Source: CAYRKQ01 sp964424985
GTDB taxonomy: Bacteria; Patescibacteriota; Saccharimonadia; Saccharimonadales; UBA7683
Length of the DNA: 17,845 nt
Direction of reading: 5' to 3'
Assembly: GCA_964424985.1 (NCBI GenBank)
Contig: CAYRKQ010000017.1
Coordinates: 1-17,845, forward strand
Position 1 is the first letter of the stretch, and each line of letters starts with the position of its first letter. Of this stretch, positions 5,923-13,408 are shown one piece after another. Both the position numbers and the translations under genes were made by a program. The notes under the pieces were generated by a model, which had not been told where the DNA came from, searched no databases, and was given only the letters and a program-made list of their open reading frames with translations.

Positions 5923-6818
5923 TTGATTCTGCCCGTTGGGGTGTCAGTTTTTCAATTAAACAGTGTCGAAACTTCCAGATTAGCTCCATTAAAACGCTCC
6001 GTTTTTTACTGAAAGACATGGGGTTTCGACGTTTTCGTTTAATGAGCTATTGGGACGAGCATGAACAACAACGCGGTGTACATAATTTTGAAGAACTCGA
6101 CCAACAGTTTGACCAAATTGAAAAATACCGTGGTGAAATTACCCTTTGCCTCGGCGTGCGCCAGCCAAGATGGCCAGAGAGCCACTGGCCACACTGGAGC
6201 CTGGAGCTCCCGACGGCAGAAAGAGACCAGGCATTAACAAACTTTATTGAAGTGGTCGTGAAACGATACAAAAACCGCTCGTGCCTTATCAGCTACCAGC
6301 TGGAGAACGAATTTCTTAACCGCTCTTTTGGCAAGCATGGCGATTTCAATAGAAAGCGTGTACAGACAGAATATGCGTTAGTGAAAAAACTTGATCCGAA
6401 GCGACCTCTTATTATGAGCACCAGTAATACCTACGGGATCCCGGTGCGGACACCTCGCCCCGATCAATTCGGCTTCACCCTGTATCAAACACAATTTGAA
6501 AATGGCGCCTATTCACGAAATAAAATACCGATCTGGTGGTGGCCTGTCCGAGCACGCTTGATTAAGCTCCTTACCGGAAAAGGCAGCTTTATTCACGAAC
6601 TCCAAGCCGAACCATGGGGTCCAAAAGCTATTTGGGAGATGAGCAAGCCGGAACAAGCAATCTCTATGAGCACGGCTCAACTCAAAAAGAATATCCAGCT
6701 CGCCAAACAGACCAACCTCTACCCAATTGACCTTTGGGGAGGCGAGTGGTGGTATTGGCGCAAAGAAAATCTGAAAGACCCCAGCATTTGGGAAGCAGCA
6801 AGAAGTGAACTAGATTAA
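5844..6818 (+). CDS. Second TIM-barrel glycosidase paralogue, uncertain start
   Basis: A paralogue of the preceding gene. It has the same catalytic candidates, YQLENE (151-156) and HELQAEPWGP (251-260, E256), and the same WGVSFS domain opening, but no membrane segment. It lies in the -1 frame relative to the first gene. No ATG precedes the domain: the first is at 6018, after its first strand. Start candidates are GTG 5844 or 5847 and TTG 5853, all inside the upstream gene and just after GGAGGTGA (5836-5843), a very good Shine-Dalgarno match. The roughly 25 residues they add are out-of-frame sequence from the 3' end of gene one. ATA or ATT at 5919-5924 are unlikely alternatives. It may be a cytoplasmic enzyme, or the second half of a two-domain protein split by a frameshift. 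Confidence 0.7.
   Translation: MVVLAQRKSERPQHLGSRTNRTQPRIIDSARWGVSFSIKQCRNFQISSIKTLRFLLKDMGFRRFRLMSYWDEHEQQRGVHNFEELDQQFDQIEKYRGEITLCLGVRQPRWPESHWPHWSLELPTAERDQALTNFIEVVVKRYKNRSCLISYQLENEFLNRSFGKHGDFNRKRVQTEYALVKKLDPKRPLIMSTSNTYGIPVRTPRPDQFGFTLYQTQFENGAYSRNKIPIWWWPVRARLIKLLTGKGSFIHELQAEPWGPKAIWEMSKPEQAISMSTAQLKKNIQLAKQTNLYPIDLWGGEWWYWRKENLKDPSIWEAARSELD
6744..6796 (+). repeat. 53-bp exact repeat, copy 2
   Basis: Identical to 5842-5894. The surrounding coding sequence of the two paralogues is much less similar, so this tract is recent or was homogenised by gene conversion. Confidence 0.95.
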
Positions 6819-6940
6819 CCCCGAATTCACACAATTTCTCATATCGCCATTCTTGAACTCAATCATGGTCAATATAAACTCCGACAGGAGCCTGCCCATT
6901 TTGGCTGAACGTCTGAGTCTGAAATATAATCCTGTAATCA

Positions 6941-6969
6941 TTGTATTACGGTCAAATAAGTTGTATAAT
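6941..6969 (+). promoter_or_regulatory. Promoter of the helicase gene
   Basis: TTGTAT (6941-6946), a 17-bp spacer and TATAAT (6964-6969), 10 nt before the ATG at 6980, so near-leaderless. GTAAT-N6-ATTAC (6934-6949) is a small dyad over the -35 and could be an operator. A second possible promoter, TTGGCT-18-TATAAT (6901-6930), lies upstream. Confidence 0.7.
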
Positions 6970-6979
6970 GTAATTTATT

Positions 6980-8476
6980 ATGAAGTCTATGGATAGCACA
7001 CTAGAGCAGTCAAGTCTGGAGCTAATGAGAGAAATTAATCATCGAGTACCGAGCGTTGAAATACGCGATTATCAACTCGAGGCTCTTGATGTAATAGTAG
7101 AAAACGAAAGGCAAGGTAATCGCACCTCCCTTATTGTTATGGCACCTGGGTTAGGCAAGACTACAGTAATGGCTGCAGATACGCGTCGACGCTTACTACA
7201 AACCCCCAGCGCACGTGGTCTCTTTTTGAATGATAATAACGACATTTTAAATCAAGCACACGACCGCTTTCAAGCGATTGTGGGCGAAGAATTTGAGTAT
7301 GGTTTATTCAGTGGCGATGGTCGTAATTACGATGAAGTGTCAGTTTTATTTGCTTCGTTTCAAGTTATGCGCGATTGGCACCCTGCCTTTTTGCAAGATG
7401 AGTTCAAATTTGGTGAGGTTGACGAAGGCCACCACGCTAGCGCCGACACCTATGAGCCAACGCTGCGATATTTTGATTTTGAACACTTGCTCGGCGTAAC
7501 CGCGACTCCTGACCGGATGGACGTAAAAGACATACGAGATATTTTTGGTCAAGAACGCTATAGCATGACACTAGAAGAAGCTATACGAAGAAGGCTGCTC
7601 GCAAGTGTTGACTACCACATTATTACCGATGAAGTAGTTGAAAAACGCGAGCTTATAGATGATTATGGCGATGAGTACCCTTTTAATCAATTGGATCGCA
7701 AAATATTTGTACCTATGCGCGATGACGAAATAGCACGAATCATTCACGAACATGCGGAAAAAATAAAGAACGTGAAACGCATCATATTTTGTAGCTCAAT
7801 CGAAGATGCCATTAACTTTGCTGACCACTTTCAGCGTGGTGCCGCTTATCACTCCGAACTCACCAGAAATGAGCGCAAGCGCTTGCTCAACGCCTTCAAG
7901 TCAGATGGTATCGATACAATCTGCGCAGTTGATGCGTTTAACGAAGGTATAGATATTCCTGAAGCAACACAGATCGTATTTAAACGCCAAACAGGATCAA
8001 AACGGATATATCTTCAGCAGTTAGGTCGTGGTCTACGTCGAACAGAATCCAAATCACGAGTTCAAGTACTAGACTTTGTAGGTAACGCCGAACGACTGCT
8101 TATGATAGATAGAGTTTGGAGAGATACCGGAGCAAAAATCGACCCAGAAGAAGAGTTATTGCAGGCTTCTGAAATTGAAATGAGCTTCGTGCACTTTACC
8201 GAGCAGGCAAAACGTATACTGCCATTACTAAGAAAAATTGCCAGCGGTGTGTATCTAGAAGGTCAAACTGTTCCCTTGGGCGCTGCCCGACTCAGCAGAC
8301 TTGCAAATGAGCTAGACATGACCCCAACGGCGCTGAAATCGATAGCAGCATATCTAAAAATAGCTCCGGAATCATTTCCAACTAAAAAAGGAAGCTTAAT
8401 CCCGTATTTTACATATGAAGACGCTGAGCGGATTCGCCGAGCAAGCAAAACTATTTTTGAAAAACGTAAAAATTGA
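6980..8476 (+). CDS. SF2 DEAD/DEAH-type helicase with C-terminal HTH-like tail
   Basis: A 498-aa superfamily-2 ATP-dependent DNA helicase/translocase of the type found in restriction and repair systems. Motifs in order: IRDYQLEAL (28-36, Q-like), Walker A MAPGLGKTT (54-62), VDEGHH (147-152, motif II), TATPDR (174-179, motif III), VDAFNEGIDIP (317-327, motif V) and QQLGRGLRR (346-354, motif VI). Residues about 400-498 form a separate helical tail whose end (LANELDMTPTALKSIAAYLKI ... YFTYEDAERIRR, in two blocks) looks like a helix-turn-helix and may contact DNA or a partner. No nuclease or methylase motif is seen. It is followed 66 bp later by a winged-helix/coiled-coil gene with its own promoter. 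The precise function is unknown; it could serve repair, defence or regulation. Confidence 0.88.
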   Translation: MKSMDSTLEQSSLELMREINHRVPSVEIRDYQLEALDVIVENERQGNRTSLIVMAPGLGKTTVMAADTRRRLLQTPSARGLFLNDNNDILNQAHDRFQAIVGEEFEYGLFSGDGRNYDEVSVLFASFQVMRDWHPAFLQDEFKFGEVDEGHHASADTYEPTLRYFDFEHLLGVTATPDRMDVKDIRDIFGQERYSMTLEEAIRRRLLASVDYHIITDEVVEKRELIDDYGDEYPFNQLDRKIFVPMRDDEIARIIHEHAEKIKNVKRIIFCSSIEDAINFADHFQRGAAYHSELTRNERKRLLNAFKSDGIDTICAVDAFNEGIDIPEATQIVFKRQTGSKRIYLQQLGRGLRRTESKSRVQVLDFVGNAERLLMIDRVWRDTGAKIDPEEELLQASEIEMSFVHFTEQAKRILPLLRKIASGVYLEGQTVPLGAARLSRLANELDMTPTALKSIAAYLKIAPESFPTKKGSLIPYFTYEDAERIRRASKTIFEKRKN

Positions 8477-8504
8477 CGAATTGGTAAAAAAGCGAAATAA
8501 GGTA

Positions 8505-8533
8505 TTGCTTTTTAATACTGATGCTGATATAAT
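8505..8533 (+). promoter_or_regulatory. Promoter of the 8543 gene
   Basis: TTGCTT (8505-8510), a 17-bp spacer and TATAAT (8528-8533), 9 nt before the ATG. A leaderless transcript is predicted. Confidence 0.7.
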
Positions 8534-8542
8534 ATAAATATT

Positions 8543-10228
8543 ATGAGTGACAGTGAAAAGATAGGCGAATTATTTGCTAGTTTAGAGGACGGCTCTGCCA
8601 CACTTGCTGATGCAGACGGACTAGCGCTGCAAGTAAGTGATCAGAATGCTCGCTACCAAGAAGCTACCGACATACTGAAGGATGAACCTGAAATTCTAGA
8701 GCTAGTGCAGTTTGGTATTGCCGAAGAACAGGAAGAGACATTTGCCAACATTCTAGCTATAGCACCCGAGTCGGGTCGCATATTCGAAAGCCTAGGCAGA
8801 ACATGCCTGGCTATCGAGAATGGTTTGAAATCAGCGGATGCCCAAGCGAGTGAACTTGTGTCTGCTGTAAAGAAGCAAGAGGCAGCGCTCGAGGAGCAAC
8901 ATGAATTGAAACAGCAGCAGGCTCAACTCAAAACCGAGGAGCTTTTAGCAAATGTCGAACGGCTTGCACCTCGAGCAGTCGAAACAGTAAAAGAATTATT
9001 AGAATCACGTGGTACAAGGCCGATTAGCGATCAAGAGATCAACGACTTAGAAGATCGTGTGCTCGAGCTAATGGATCAAGAGGATGAAGCAAAGCGCGAA
9101 CTAGAAAAAATTAAGGCGTCTTTTTGCTCACTAGACGCAATAGTTGGTCAACTAGCAGTCAGCTGGGAACTACCGTTAGCTCTCATGAACCAAGATCGCT
9201 CTATTTTTGCAATACTTGATGAGCTGCCAGTCGACCCTGTACTAACGGATCATCCATCGAGAGATGTAAGGCAATTTACAGAACGTCACGTAGATCAGCC
9301 AAAAGCGGCACTGTATACTGCCATCTGCTTAAGCGAACATTCCGGTCAGACTGTTACTGTAGATCAGATTGCAAAAGCACTATATTCTCCAGAAGTTATC
9401 AAAAAATTATCGGAGTATCATTTGCGCGCCCGGGTTACAACCACCCTAGGACCAAAAGTTGGTGGCGAAAACCTCCGCGATATTCTTGATAAAGAAGGGT
9501 ACGTACTTCAGTATGGTTGGCGAAGAACGCTCGAACAGAAGCCCGACGGACACGTTACAGTAGTTCGACGACAACGCATATACAGAGCGATACACAAGAA
9601 ACAAGTTGTTGACTTTGTTGAGATGAATTCTTTTGAGGGAGAAGGCTATATAGATAGTTTCGAAGCGTTACGTATCTACGATGAGAGTGAAACAACATCA
9701 CCATCACCTAGAATATCGGCAGAAACAAGCGAGACAACTGCCAAACTTGAAACCACACAAGACACTCACGATAAAATAGAAGATGAAGCTACTCTTGGTA
9801 CAGATCTTTCTTTAACGAATGACAGGCACGAAACAAACTCTCAGCGCAAGGAACGGCTCAAAAACGAACTACTAGCTGCTATTACTGGATCAGCTCGATC
9901 AATTATCAAAACTATTGGTGATCATGGCGCAATTGAAGGGGGTGGTATCAAATTTGGCCATCTGAGAAATATATTTATAGGATCAGAAATCACTGATGAT
10001 GAGTTCAGGCATGTCGTAAGTAACAGAGTTACACCAACCGACGGGTATTGGCTGCGAAGTGTTGACGCAGTAAGGTTAATGCTTTCAGTGACACTAGAAG
10101 ATGAAGCTACTCGAGTAAGTGTCGGCAGTAGGCAATGGCAAAGAGTGGTCAATCAAAAAATCAATGAACTCGTTCAGCGCGAGCTCCGCGGCATAGAGCG
10201 CCGTCGCAACCTACAATCGCAGCAGTAA
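8543..10228 (+). CDS. Large orphan coiled-coil/winged-helix protein
   Basis: A 561-aa acidic protein that I do not recognise. Residues 1-90 are helical. About 95-140 and 160-193 are rich in Glu, Lys, Gln and Leu heptads and look like coiled coils. About 250-350 looks like a winged helix (AALYTAICLSEHSG, then VTVDQIAKALY, then a long segment ending in the basic VTVVRRQRIYRAI). About 380-435 is a Ser/Thr/Glu-rich linker, and 436-561 is another helical domain ending in a basic tail (ELVQRELRGIERRRN). It is probably a DNA-associated scaffold or regulator. It lies directly after the helicase on the same strand, with its own leaderless promoter, so the two may act together. A palindromic element with 9-bp direct repeats starts at its stop codon. 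Confidence 0.72.
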   Translation: MSDSEKIGELFASLEDGSATLADADGLALQVSDQNARYQEATDILKDEPEILELVQFGIAEEQEETFANILAIAPESGRIFESLGRTCLAIENGLKSADAQASELVSAVKKQEAALEEQHELKQQQAQLKTEELLANVERLAPRAVETVKELLESRGTRPISDQEINDLEDRVLELMDQEDEAKRELEKIKASFCSLDAIVGQLAVSWELPLALMNQDRSIFAILDELPVDPVLTDHPSRDVRQFTERHVDQPKAALYTAICLSEHSGQTVTVDQIAKALYSPEVIKKLSEYHLRARVTTTLGPKVGGENLRDILDKEGYVLQYGWRRTLEQKPDGHVTVVRRQRIYRAIHKKQVVDFVEMNSFEGEGYIDSFEALRIYDESETTSPSPRISAETSETTAKLETTQDTHDKIEDEATLGTDLSLTNDRHETNSQRKERLKNELLAAITGSARSIIKTIGDHGAIEGGGIKFGHLRNIFIGSEITDDEFRHVVSNRVTPTDGYWLRSVDAVRLMLSVTLEDEATRVSVGSRQWQRVVNQKINELVQRELRGIERRRNLQSQQ

Positions 10229-10288
10229 CGCTATCTCCCCGCCAGATTTTGCCTTCGACTCCGATTGGGGCGGGGGATGACGCTATCT
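10228..10288. mobile_element. Small palindromic element with 9-bp direct repeats
   Basis: ACGCTATCT occurs at 10228-10236 and 10280-10288. The 43-bp insert starts with CCCCGCC (10237-10243) and has GGCGGGG near its end (10269-10275), a 7-bp stem extendable with a bulge. Read on the minus strand it starts with ATCCCCCGCC, like the GTCATCC repeats elsewhere in the window. It sits between two convergent genes and may also act as a transcription barrier, although no T-tract is present. Confidence 0.5.
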
Positions 10289-10316
10289 GACATTCTAGAA
10301 TCAAGATAAATCAAGC

Positions 10317-11057
10317 TTAGTGCATTTTATGATCTGAAAGGTCGTATTCTTCTGGTTCAAATTGCTTGCCACGACGTCTGGCTAACTCAGCTCTGGCGTA
10401 GACTCGTATCATTTTGTGCCAGCCACCATGCTCCATTCGTCTGGTTGAAAGGTATACATACGGATGCTTGATGGCTACGTAGCCTTTTTGTAATTCATTG
10501 ATTCTCAGTGAGTAGTCAAAGTCTTCGTTGTACTTTATAGATTCATCATAGCCGCCAATCGACTCGTGTAACTCTCTTTTTACAAGCGTAAACGCGCCAG
10601 GAACAATTGGATGTTTACCGAGTTTTGATGACAGCCGCTGATAGGCTTGGCTAAAATTGGTAAGACATTTAAACCACAGGTTGCTGGTTTTAGCTCGGTA
10701 AGCCACCGCTGCCAGTGTAATGTCCGGTTTTTGTGACAGCACCTTGAGTAAATCGGGGAGGAAATTGACTGGCGCTTGGTTGTCGGCATCGAGAAACAGC
10801 AACCACGTACCGCGCGCTAGTTTAGCTCCCGTGTTGCGCGCCAAAGATACCCCTTTTTTATCAGCCGCTGCAACAATCACTCCTTTTGATTTGTAGCCTT
10901 CAAGCAACTTTAAGGTTTCATCCTCAGACTTGCTATCGACGGCAATAATCTCTACCGCAAAGCTCGCTTGAGAAAGCAGCTGATCTAACAGCCGATTGAC
11001 CACGCCAACCTCATTCAGGCAGGGAATGATGATTGAAATTATGGGAGTTTGCTTCAT
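10317..11057 (-). CDS. GT2-family glycosyltransferase
   Basis: A 246-aa GT-A-fold, family-2 glycosyltransferase. Visible features are the N-terminal SIIIPCLNE (8-16), VDSKSEDET (40-48) in the nucleotide-binding half, the metal/UDP-binding DAD motif in FLDADN (88-93), and GGYDE followed by YNEDFDYSLR, which holds the probable catalytic acid. No membrane helices are seen, unlike dolichol-phosphate-type members. It would transfer a sugar from a nucleotide sugar to a lipid, glycan or protein. The start overlaps the stop of the upstream hydrolase as TAATG (11055-11059), which implies translational coupling. This is the second glycosyltransferase in the window, suggesting a varied surface glycan. 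Confidence 0.88.
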   Translation of the reverse strand: MKQTPIISIIIPCLNEVGVVNRLLDQLLSQASFAVEIIAVDSKSEDETLKLLEGYKSKGVIVAAADKKGVSLARNTGAKLARGTWLLFLDADNQAPVNFLPDLLKVLSQKPDITLAAVAYRAKTSNLWFKCLTNFSQAYQRLSSKLGKHPIVPGAFTLVKRELHESIGGYDESIKYNEDFDYSLRINELQKGYVAIKHPYVYLSTRRMEHGGWHKMIRVYARAELARRRGKQFEPEEYDLSDHKMH

Positions 11058-11857
11058 TATTTTTCTACAAAATTAGTTATTATGTTTGCAACTATACCGA
11101 TATCTTCTATGTGAACAAAATGACCAGAGTGAGCCACCCGCTTTACACTGGCCTGCGAAAAAGCTTTTTGAAAGTCTTGAATCACCGCTAGTGAAGTCAT
11201 GCTATCGAGATCGCAGTGAATTAAAAGTGTAGGAATCTGTATTTTTTGAGCTGCCGCCACTTGGTCGAACTCAAAAAGGTCTTCACCGGTTTCGTACCAC
11301 GCTTGCAATGAATACTGCGTGTCGGCCTGGTGCTTTAGATACTCTTGGCGCTGTTTTTTGTCTCTTCGATTACGAGAGTGAATTAAAAATACTACCAAAT
11401 TATAGATGTGGGCATGGATAAAGCGCTTAGCATACGGCTCCGGTATCTTCTTGGTTAATCCACCAACAGTCAGCAGCACTTTTTCCATAATTTTACTAAA
11501 TTGGGGCACTGGATTAAGCAAAATGAGCTTTTTAACTCGTGAGTCTCTGGCCGCCAGCGCAAGGGCGATCACGCTACCAAGAGAGTGACCCATCACCACG
11601 TACTCACGAAGACCCAGCTCATCAATAAGCTGCATTAACGAGGCTGAAAGATCATCAATAGTGTGCTGCTGCAGTGGTGTAGATTCACCGAACCCTGGCA
11701 AATCGGGCGAATAAACGGCTACGCCTAGTTCACTTGCTATTGGCTCTAGACCGCGGTGATCGCCGCCATGCCCATGCACAAACAAAACCGGCATTTCACC
11801 AGAATCAGATTCATACACCCAGCACTGTATGCCAGATTTGCTAACCAGCTTATTCAT
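11057..11857 (-). CDS. Alpha/beta hydrolase
   Basis: A 266-aa alpha/beta-hydrolase-fold enzyme. HGHGGDH (28-34) supplies the oxyanion region, PDLPGFGES follows, the nucleophile elbow is GHSLGS with Ser92, the acid is Asp216 or Asp218 in HCDLDSM, and the base is His246 in SGHFVH. The cap region (about 120-195) is basic and helical. Substrates of this fold are esters, amides or peptides and cannot be read from the sequence. It is first in a two-gene operon with the GT2 enzyme, whose start codon overlaps its stop. The start at 11857 is supported by an extended -10 (TGC plus TATTCT) 6 nt upstream. Its first codon lies in one arm of a 12-bp inverted repeat. Confidence 0.9.
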   Translation of the reverse strand: MNKLVSKSGIQCWVYESDSGEMPVLFVHGHGGDHRGLEPIASELGVAVYSPDLPGFGESTPLQQHTIDDLSASLMQLIDELGLREYVVMGHSLGSVIALALAARDSRVKKLILLNPVPQFSKIMEKVLLTVGGLTKKIPEPYAKRFIHAHIYNLVVFLIHSRNRRDKKQRQEYLKHQADTQYSLQAWYETGEDLFEFDQVAAAQKIQIPTLLIHCDLDSMTSLAVIQDFQKAFSQASVKRVAHSGHFVHIEDIGIVANIITNFVEK

Positions 11858-11932
11858 CCCGTTAGAATAGCATCTACGAGCGCTCAGGTATAGGTACTGT
11901 CTACTAAGTTACACCCCAACTTCTAACGGGAT
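11856..11932. repeat. 12-bp perfect inverted repeat across a divergent promoter region
   Basis: ATCCCGTTAGAA (11856-11867) and TTCTAACGGGAT (11921-11932) are exact reverse complements 53 bp apart. The left arm covers the start codon and -10 of the hydrolase gene. It may be a pair of operator half-sites, a long-loop hairpin or the ends of a small element. Confidence 0.65.
11864..11872 (-). promoter_or_regulatory. Extended -10 of the hydrolase-GT2 operon
   Basis: On the minus strand TGC plus TATTCT (hexamer 11864-11869) ends 6 nt before the ATG at 11857, placing transcription start at the initiation codon. Confidence 0.5.
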
Positions 11933-11954
11933 TCATTACCATAATCGTACCACA

Positions 11955-11963
11955 TGTTATACC
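11955..11963 (+). promoter_or_regulatory. Possible extended -10 of smpB
   Basis: TGT plus TATACC (11958-11963) would give a leader of about 27 nt. No Shine-Dalgarno sequence is visible before the ATG at 11998. The assignment is weak. Confidence 0.3.
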
Positions 11964-11997
11964 GTTTTCTCAGATACGCCTTAGGTGTAAACGCCAG

Positions 11998-12489
11998 ATG
12001 AAGTATACTTATAGAGTGGGTAAAGCCAAGAAACCAGCTGGAAAAAAGCCACTCGTTAACAGACGAGCGCGCTTTGATTACGAACTTGGCGAAAGCATAG
12101 TGGCTGGCATTATGCTCAGCGGCCCCGAAGTTCGCGGCGCCCGCCTTGGCCATATTCGTCTCACAGGCTCCTACGCCAACCTGAAAGAAGGCGAGCTGTG
12201 GCTCACAAACCTCAGTATATCCATTCCTGATACCGCCCGAGCGGTCGGTGAAGACAAAGAACGCACCACCGCCCGAAAACTGCTGGTCACCAAAAAACAG
12301 CTGCGGCAAATTGAAGAAGCCAAGAAACAAGGCATGACCATTGTTCCCACCAAACTCCTCAACCAAGGCCGCTTCATAAAAATCGAACTCAGCATCGCCA
12401 AAGGTAAGAAGAATTACGATAAAAGAGAAACTATTAAACGTCGCCAACAAGACCGCGAAACCAGCCGTGTTATCAAAAATGCGAGTTAA
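11998..12489 (+). CDS. smpB: SsrA-binding protein SmpB
   Basis: A 163-aa SmpB. It binds tmRNA (SsrA) and delivers it to stalled ribosomes for trans-translation. Diagnostic features are VNRRARFDYEL (20-30), the SGPEVRGARLGHIRL segment (41-55) where most families have SGxEVKSLR, GELWLTNLSI (65-74), QGMTIVPTKL (111-120), and the C-terminal YDKRETIKRR (140-149), the tail that enters the decoding channel. A Lys-rich N-terminal extension (MKYTYRVGKAKKPAGKKP) precedes the usual start. The length is normal. It is the most secure housekeeping gene here together with pyrH. The tmRNA gene itself is not in the window. Confidence 0.96.
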   Translation: MKYTYRVGKAKKPAGKKPLVNRRARFDYELGESIVAGIMLSGPEVRGARLGHIRLTGSYANLKEGELWLTNLSISIPDTARAVGEDKERTTARKLLVTKKQLRQIEEAKKQGMTIVPTKLLNQGRFIKIELSIAKGKKNYDKRETIKRRQQDRETSRVIKNAS

Positions 12490-12503
12490 TTTTACAATCA
12501 TCA

Positions 12504-12555
12504 TTGCCCAGCCACACACAAAAGGCGTAGAATAAAAGCATTAAAGAGGAGGGGG
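12504..12555 (+). promoter_or_regulatory. Promoter and Shine-Dalgarno of the 12557 gene
   Basis: TTGCCC (12504-12509), an 18-bp spacer and TAGAAT (12528-12533), then AGAGGAGGGGG (12546-12555 region) just before the ATG. This is the strongest Shine-Dalgarno in the window. Here the -10 to ATG gap is 23 nt, unlike the leaderless genes. Confidence 0.65.
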
Positions 12556-12556
12556 C

Positions 12557-12859
12557 ATGGCAAACAAAAAAGACGAAATTGATGAAAAGATCGAGAAGAA
12601 ACTGGGTGTCTTTATAGAACACATGAATGATCAGTTCGAGCGGGTACTGGAAGCCGGCCAAGGACAGACTGACCAAATAGTAGAGAAACTTCAGATCGTG
12701 AGTGATAAAGTAGAGCGCATTGAATACGATAGCTCCATGATGCGCATAAAAGTCGATGCCATTAAGTCCGATACTCGCATGCTTAAACTCCGGAGTGATC
12801 GTCAAGAAGATGAACAGACAAAACTACGAAAACGCATAGAAAAAATCGAAACCACTTAA
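12557..12859 (+). CDS. Small coiled-coil protein
   Basis: A 100-aa, highly charged protein that is almost entirely heptad-like helix (for example QTDQIVEKLQIVSDKVERI at 55-73 and the C-terminal RQEDEQTKLRKRIEKIE). It has no membrane segment and no catalytic motif. I do not recognise a family beyond a generic coiled coil; it probably forms oligomers or an adaptor. A strong Shine-Dalgarno supports the start. The NUDIX gene begins 20 nt after its stop, so the two are probably co-transcribed. Confidence 0.75.
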   Translation: MANKKDEIDEKIEKKLGVFIEHMNDQFERVLEAGQGQTDQIVEKLQIVSDKVERIEYDSSMMRIKVDAIKSDTRMLKLRSDRQEDEQTKLRKRIEKIETT

Positions 12860-12878
12860 GTGGCGACAGGAGAGTAAG

Positions 12879-13388
12879 ATGATACACAATGAGCTTGCAT
12901 ATGTAGTAGACGAAAATGATAACATTATCACAACCAAAGAACGTGGCAAAGTACTGCCAAGTGAACGAGTGAGAATTGTGGCCATATGGGTAGAAAATAA
13001 TCGACATGAAGTTCTGATAGCCAAAAGAGCCAGTACGATGTCGCTCGATCCTGGTCTGTGGGGTCCATCAGCCGCGGGGGGGGTGAAAGTCGGCAGCGAC
13101 TATGAGCACACCGCTCTCGAAGAGGCAGAAGAGGAAATTGGACTGAAAGTCTCGCTCTCCGAATTGATCCCAAAAGGCAAGATGCTATACGAAACCAAGA
13201 AAAACGGAAAACGTATGTGTGGGGTTTTTACCATAAAATGTAACTGGCCAATCGAAAAGTTTAAAACTGAACCAACCGAAGTTGACGAAATTAAATGGGT
13301 CTCCAAACAGGAGCTCGCGCAAGATATCAAGCAAAACCCGCAAAAATATTTAGCGAGCGCTGATTTATGGGAACAATACTTTAACTAA
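12879..13388 (+). CDS. NUDIX hydrolase, IPP-isomerase/YfcD-like
   Basis: A 169-aa NUDIX-fold protein. It resembles the isopentenyl-diphosphate isomerase/YfcD branch: ELAYVVDENDNIITTKERGKV at the N-terminus, LIAKRAS (46-52), and LWGPSAAGGVK before the box. The NUDIX box covers about 67-89 (GGVKVGSDYEHTALEEAEEEIGL in register with G-x5-E-x7-R-E-U-x-E-E-x-G-U). Two positions differ: Ser73 replaces the first Glu, and Glu81 replaces the Arg. The metal-binding E-E-x-G core is kept. It would hydrolyse or isomerise a nucleoside- or prenyl-diphosphate. An AGGAG Shine-Dalgarno (12868-12872) lies 6 nt before the ATG. It is co-oriented with the coiled-coil gene. Confidence 0.85.
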   Translation: MIHNELAYVVDENDNIITTKERGKVLPSERVRIVAIWVENNRHEVLIAKRASTMSLDPGLWGPSAAGGVKVGSDYEHTALEEAEEEIGLKVSLSELIPKGKMLYETKKNGKRMCGVFTIKCNWPIEKFKTEPTEVDEIKWVSKQELAQDIKQNPQKYLASADLWEQYFN

Positions 13389-13408
13389 ACCCCAAAGCCT
13401 CCGCACTA

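Noticed and set aside
6980..8476. Type III or type I restriction subunit
   Set aside because: No methyltransferase, specificity or nuclease gene is nearby, and no PD-(D/E)XK motif was seen in the tail.
11923..12519. A 198-codon open frame on the minus strand across smpB
   Set aside because: It is wholly antisense to smpB, and its Phe-rich translation is the mirror of SmpB's Lys- and Glu-rich coding.
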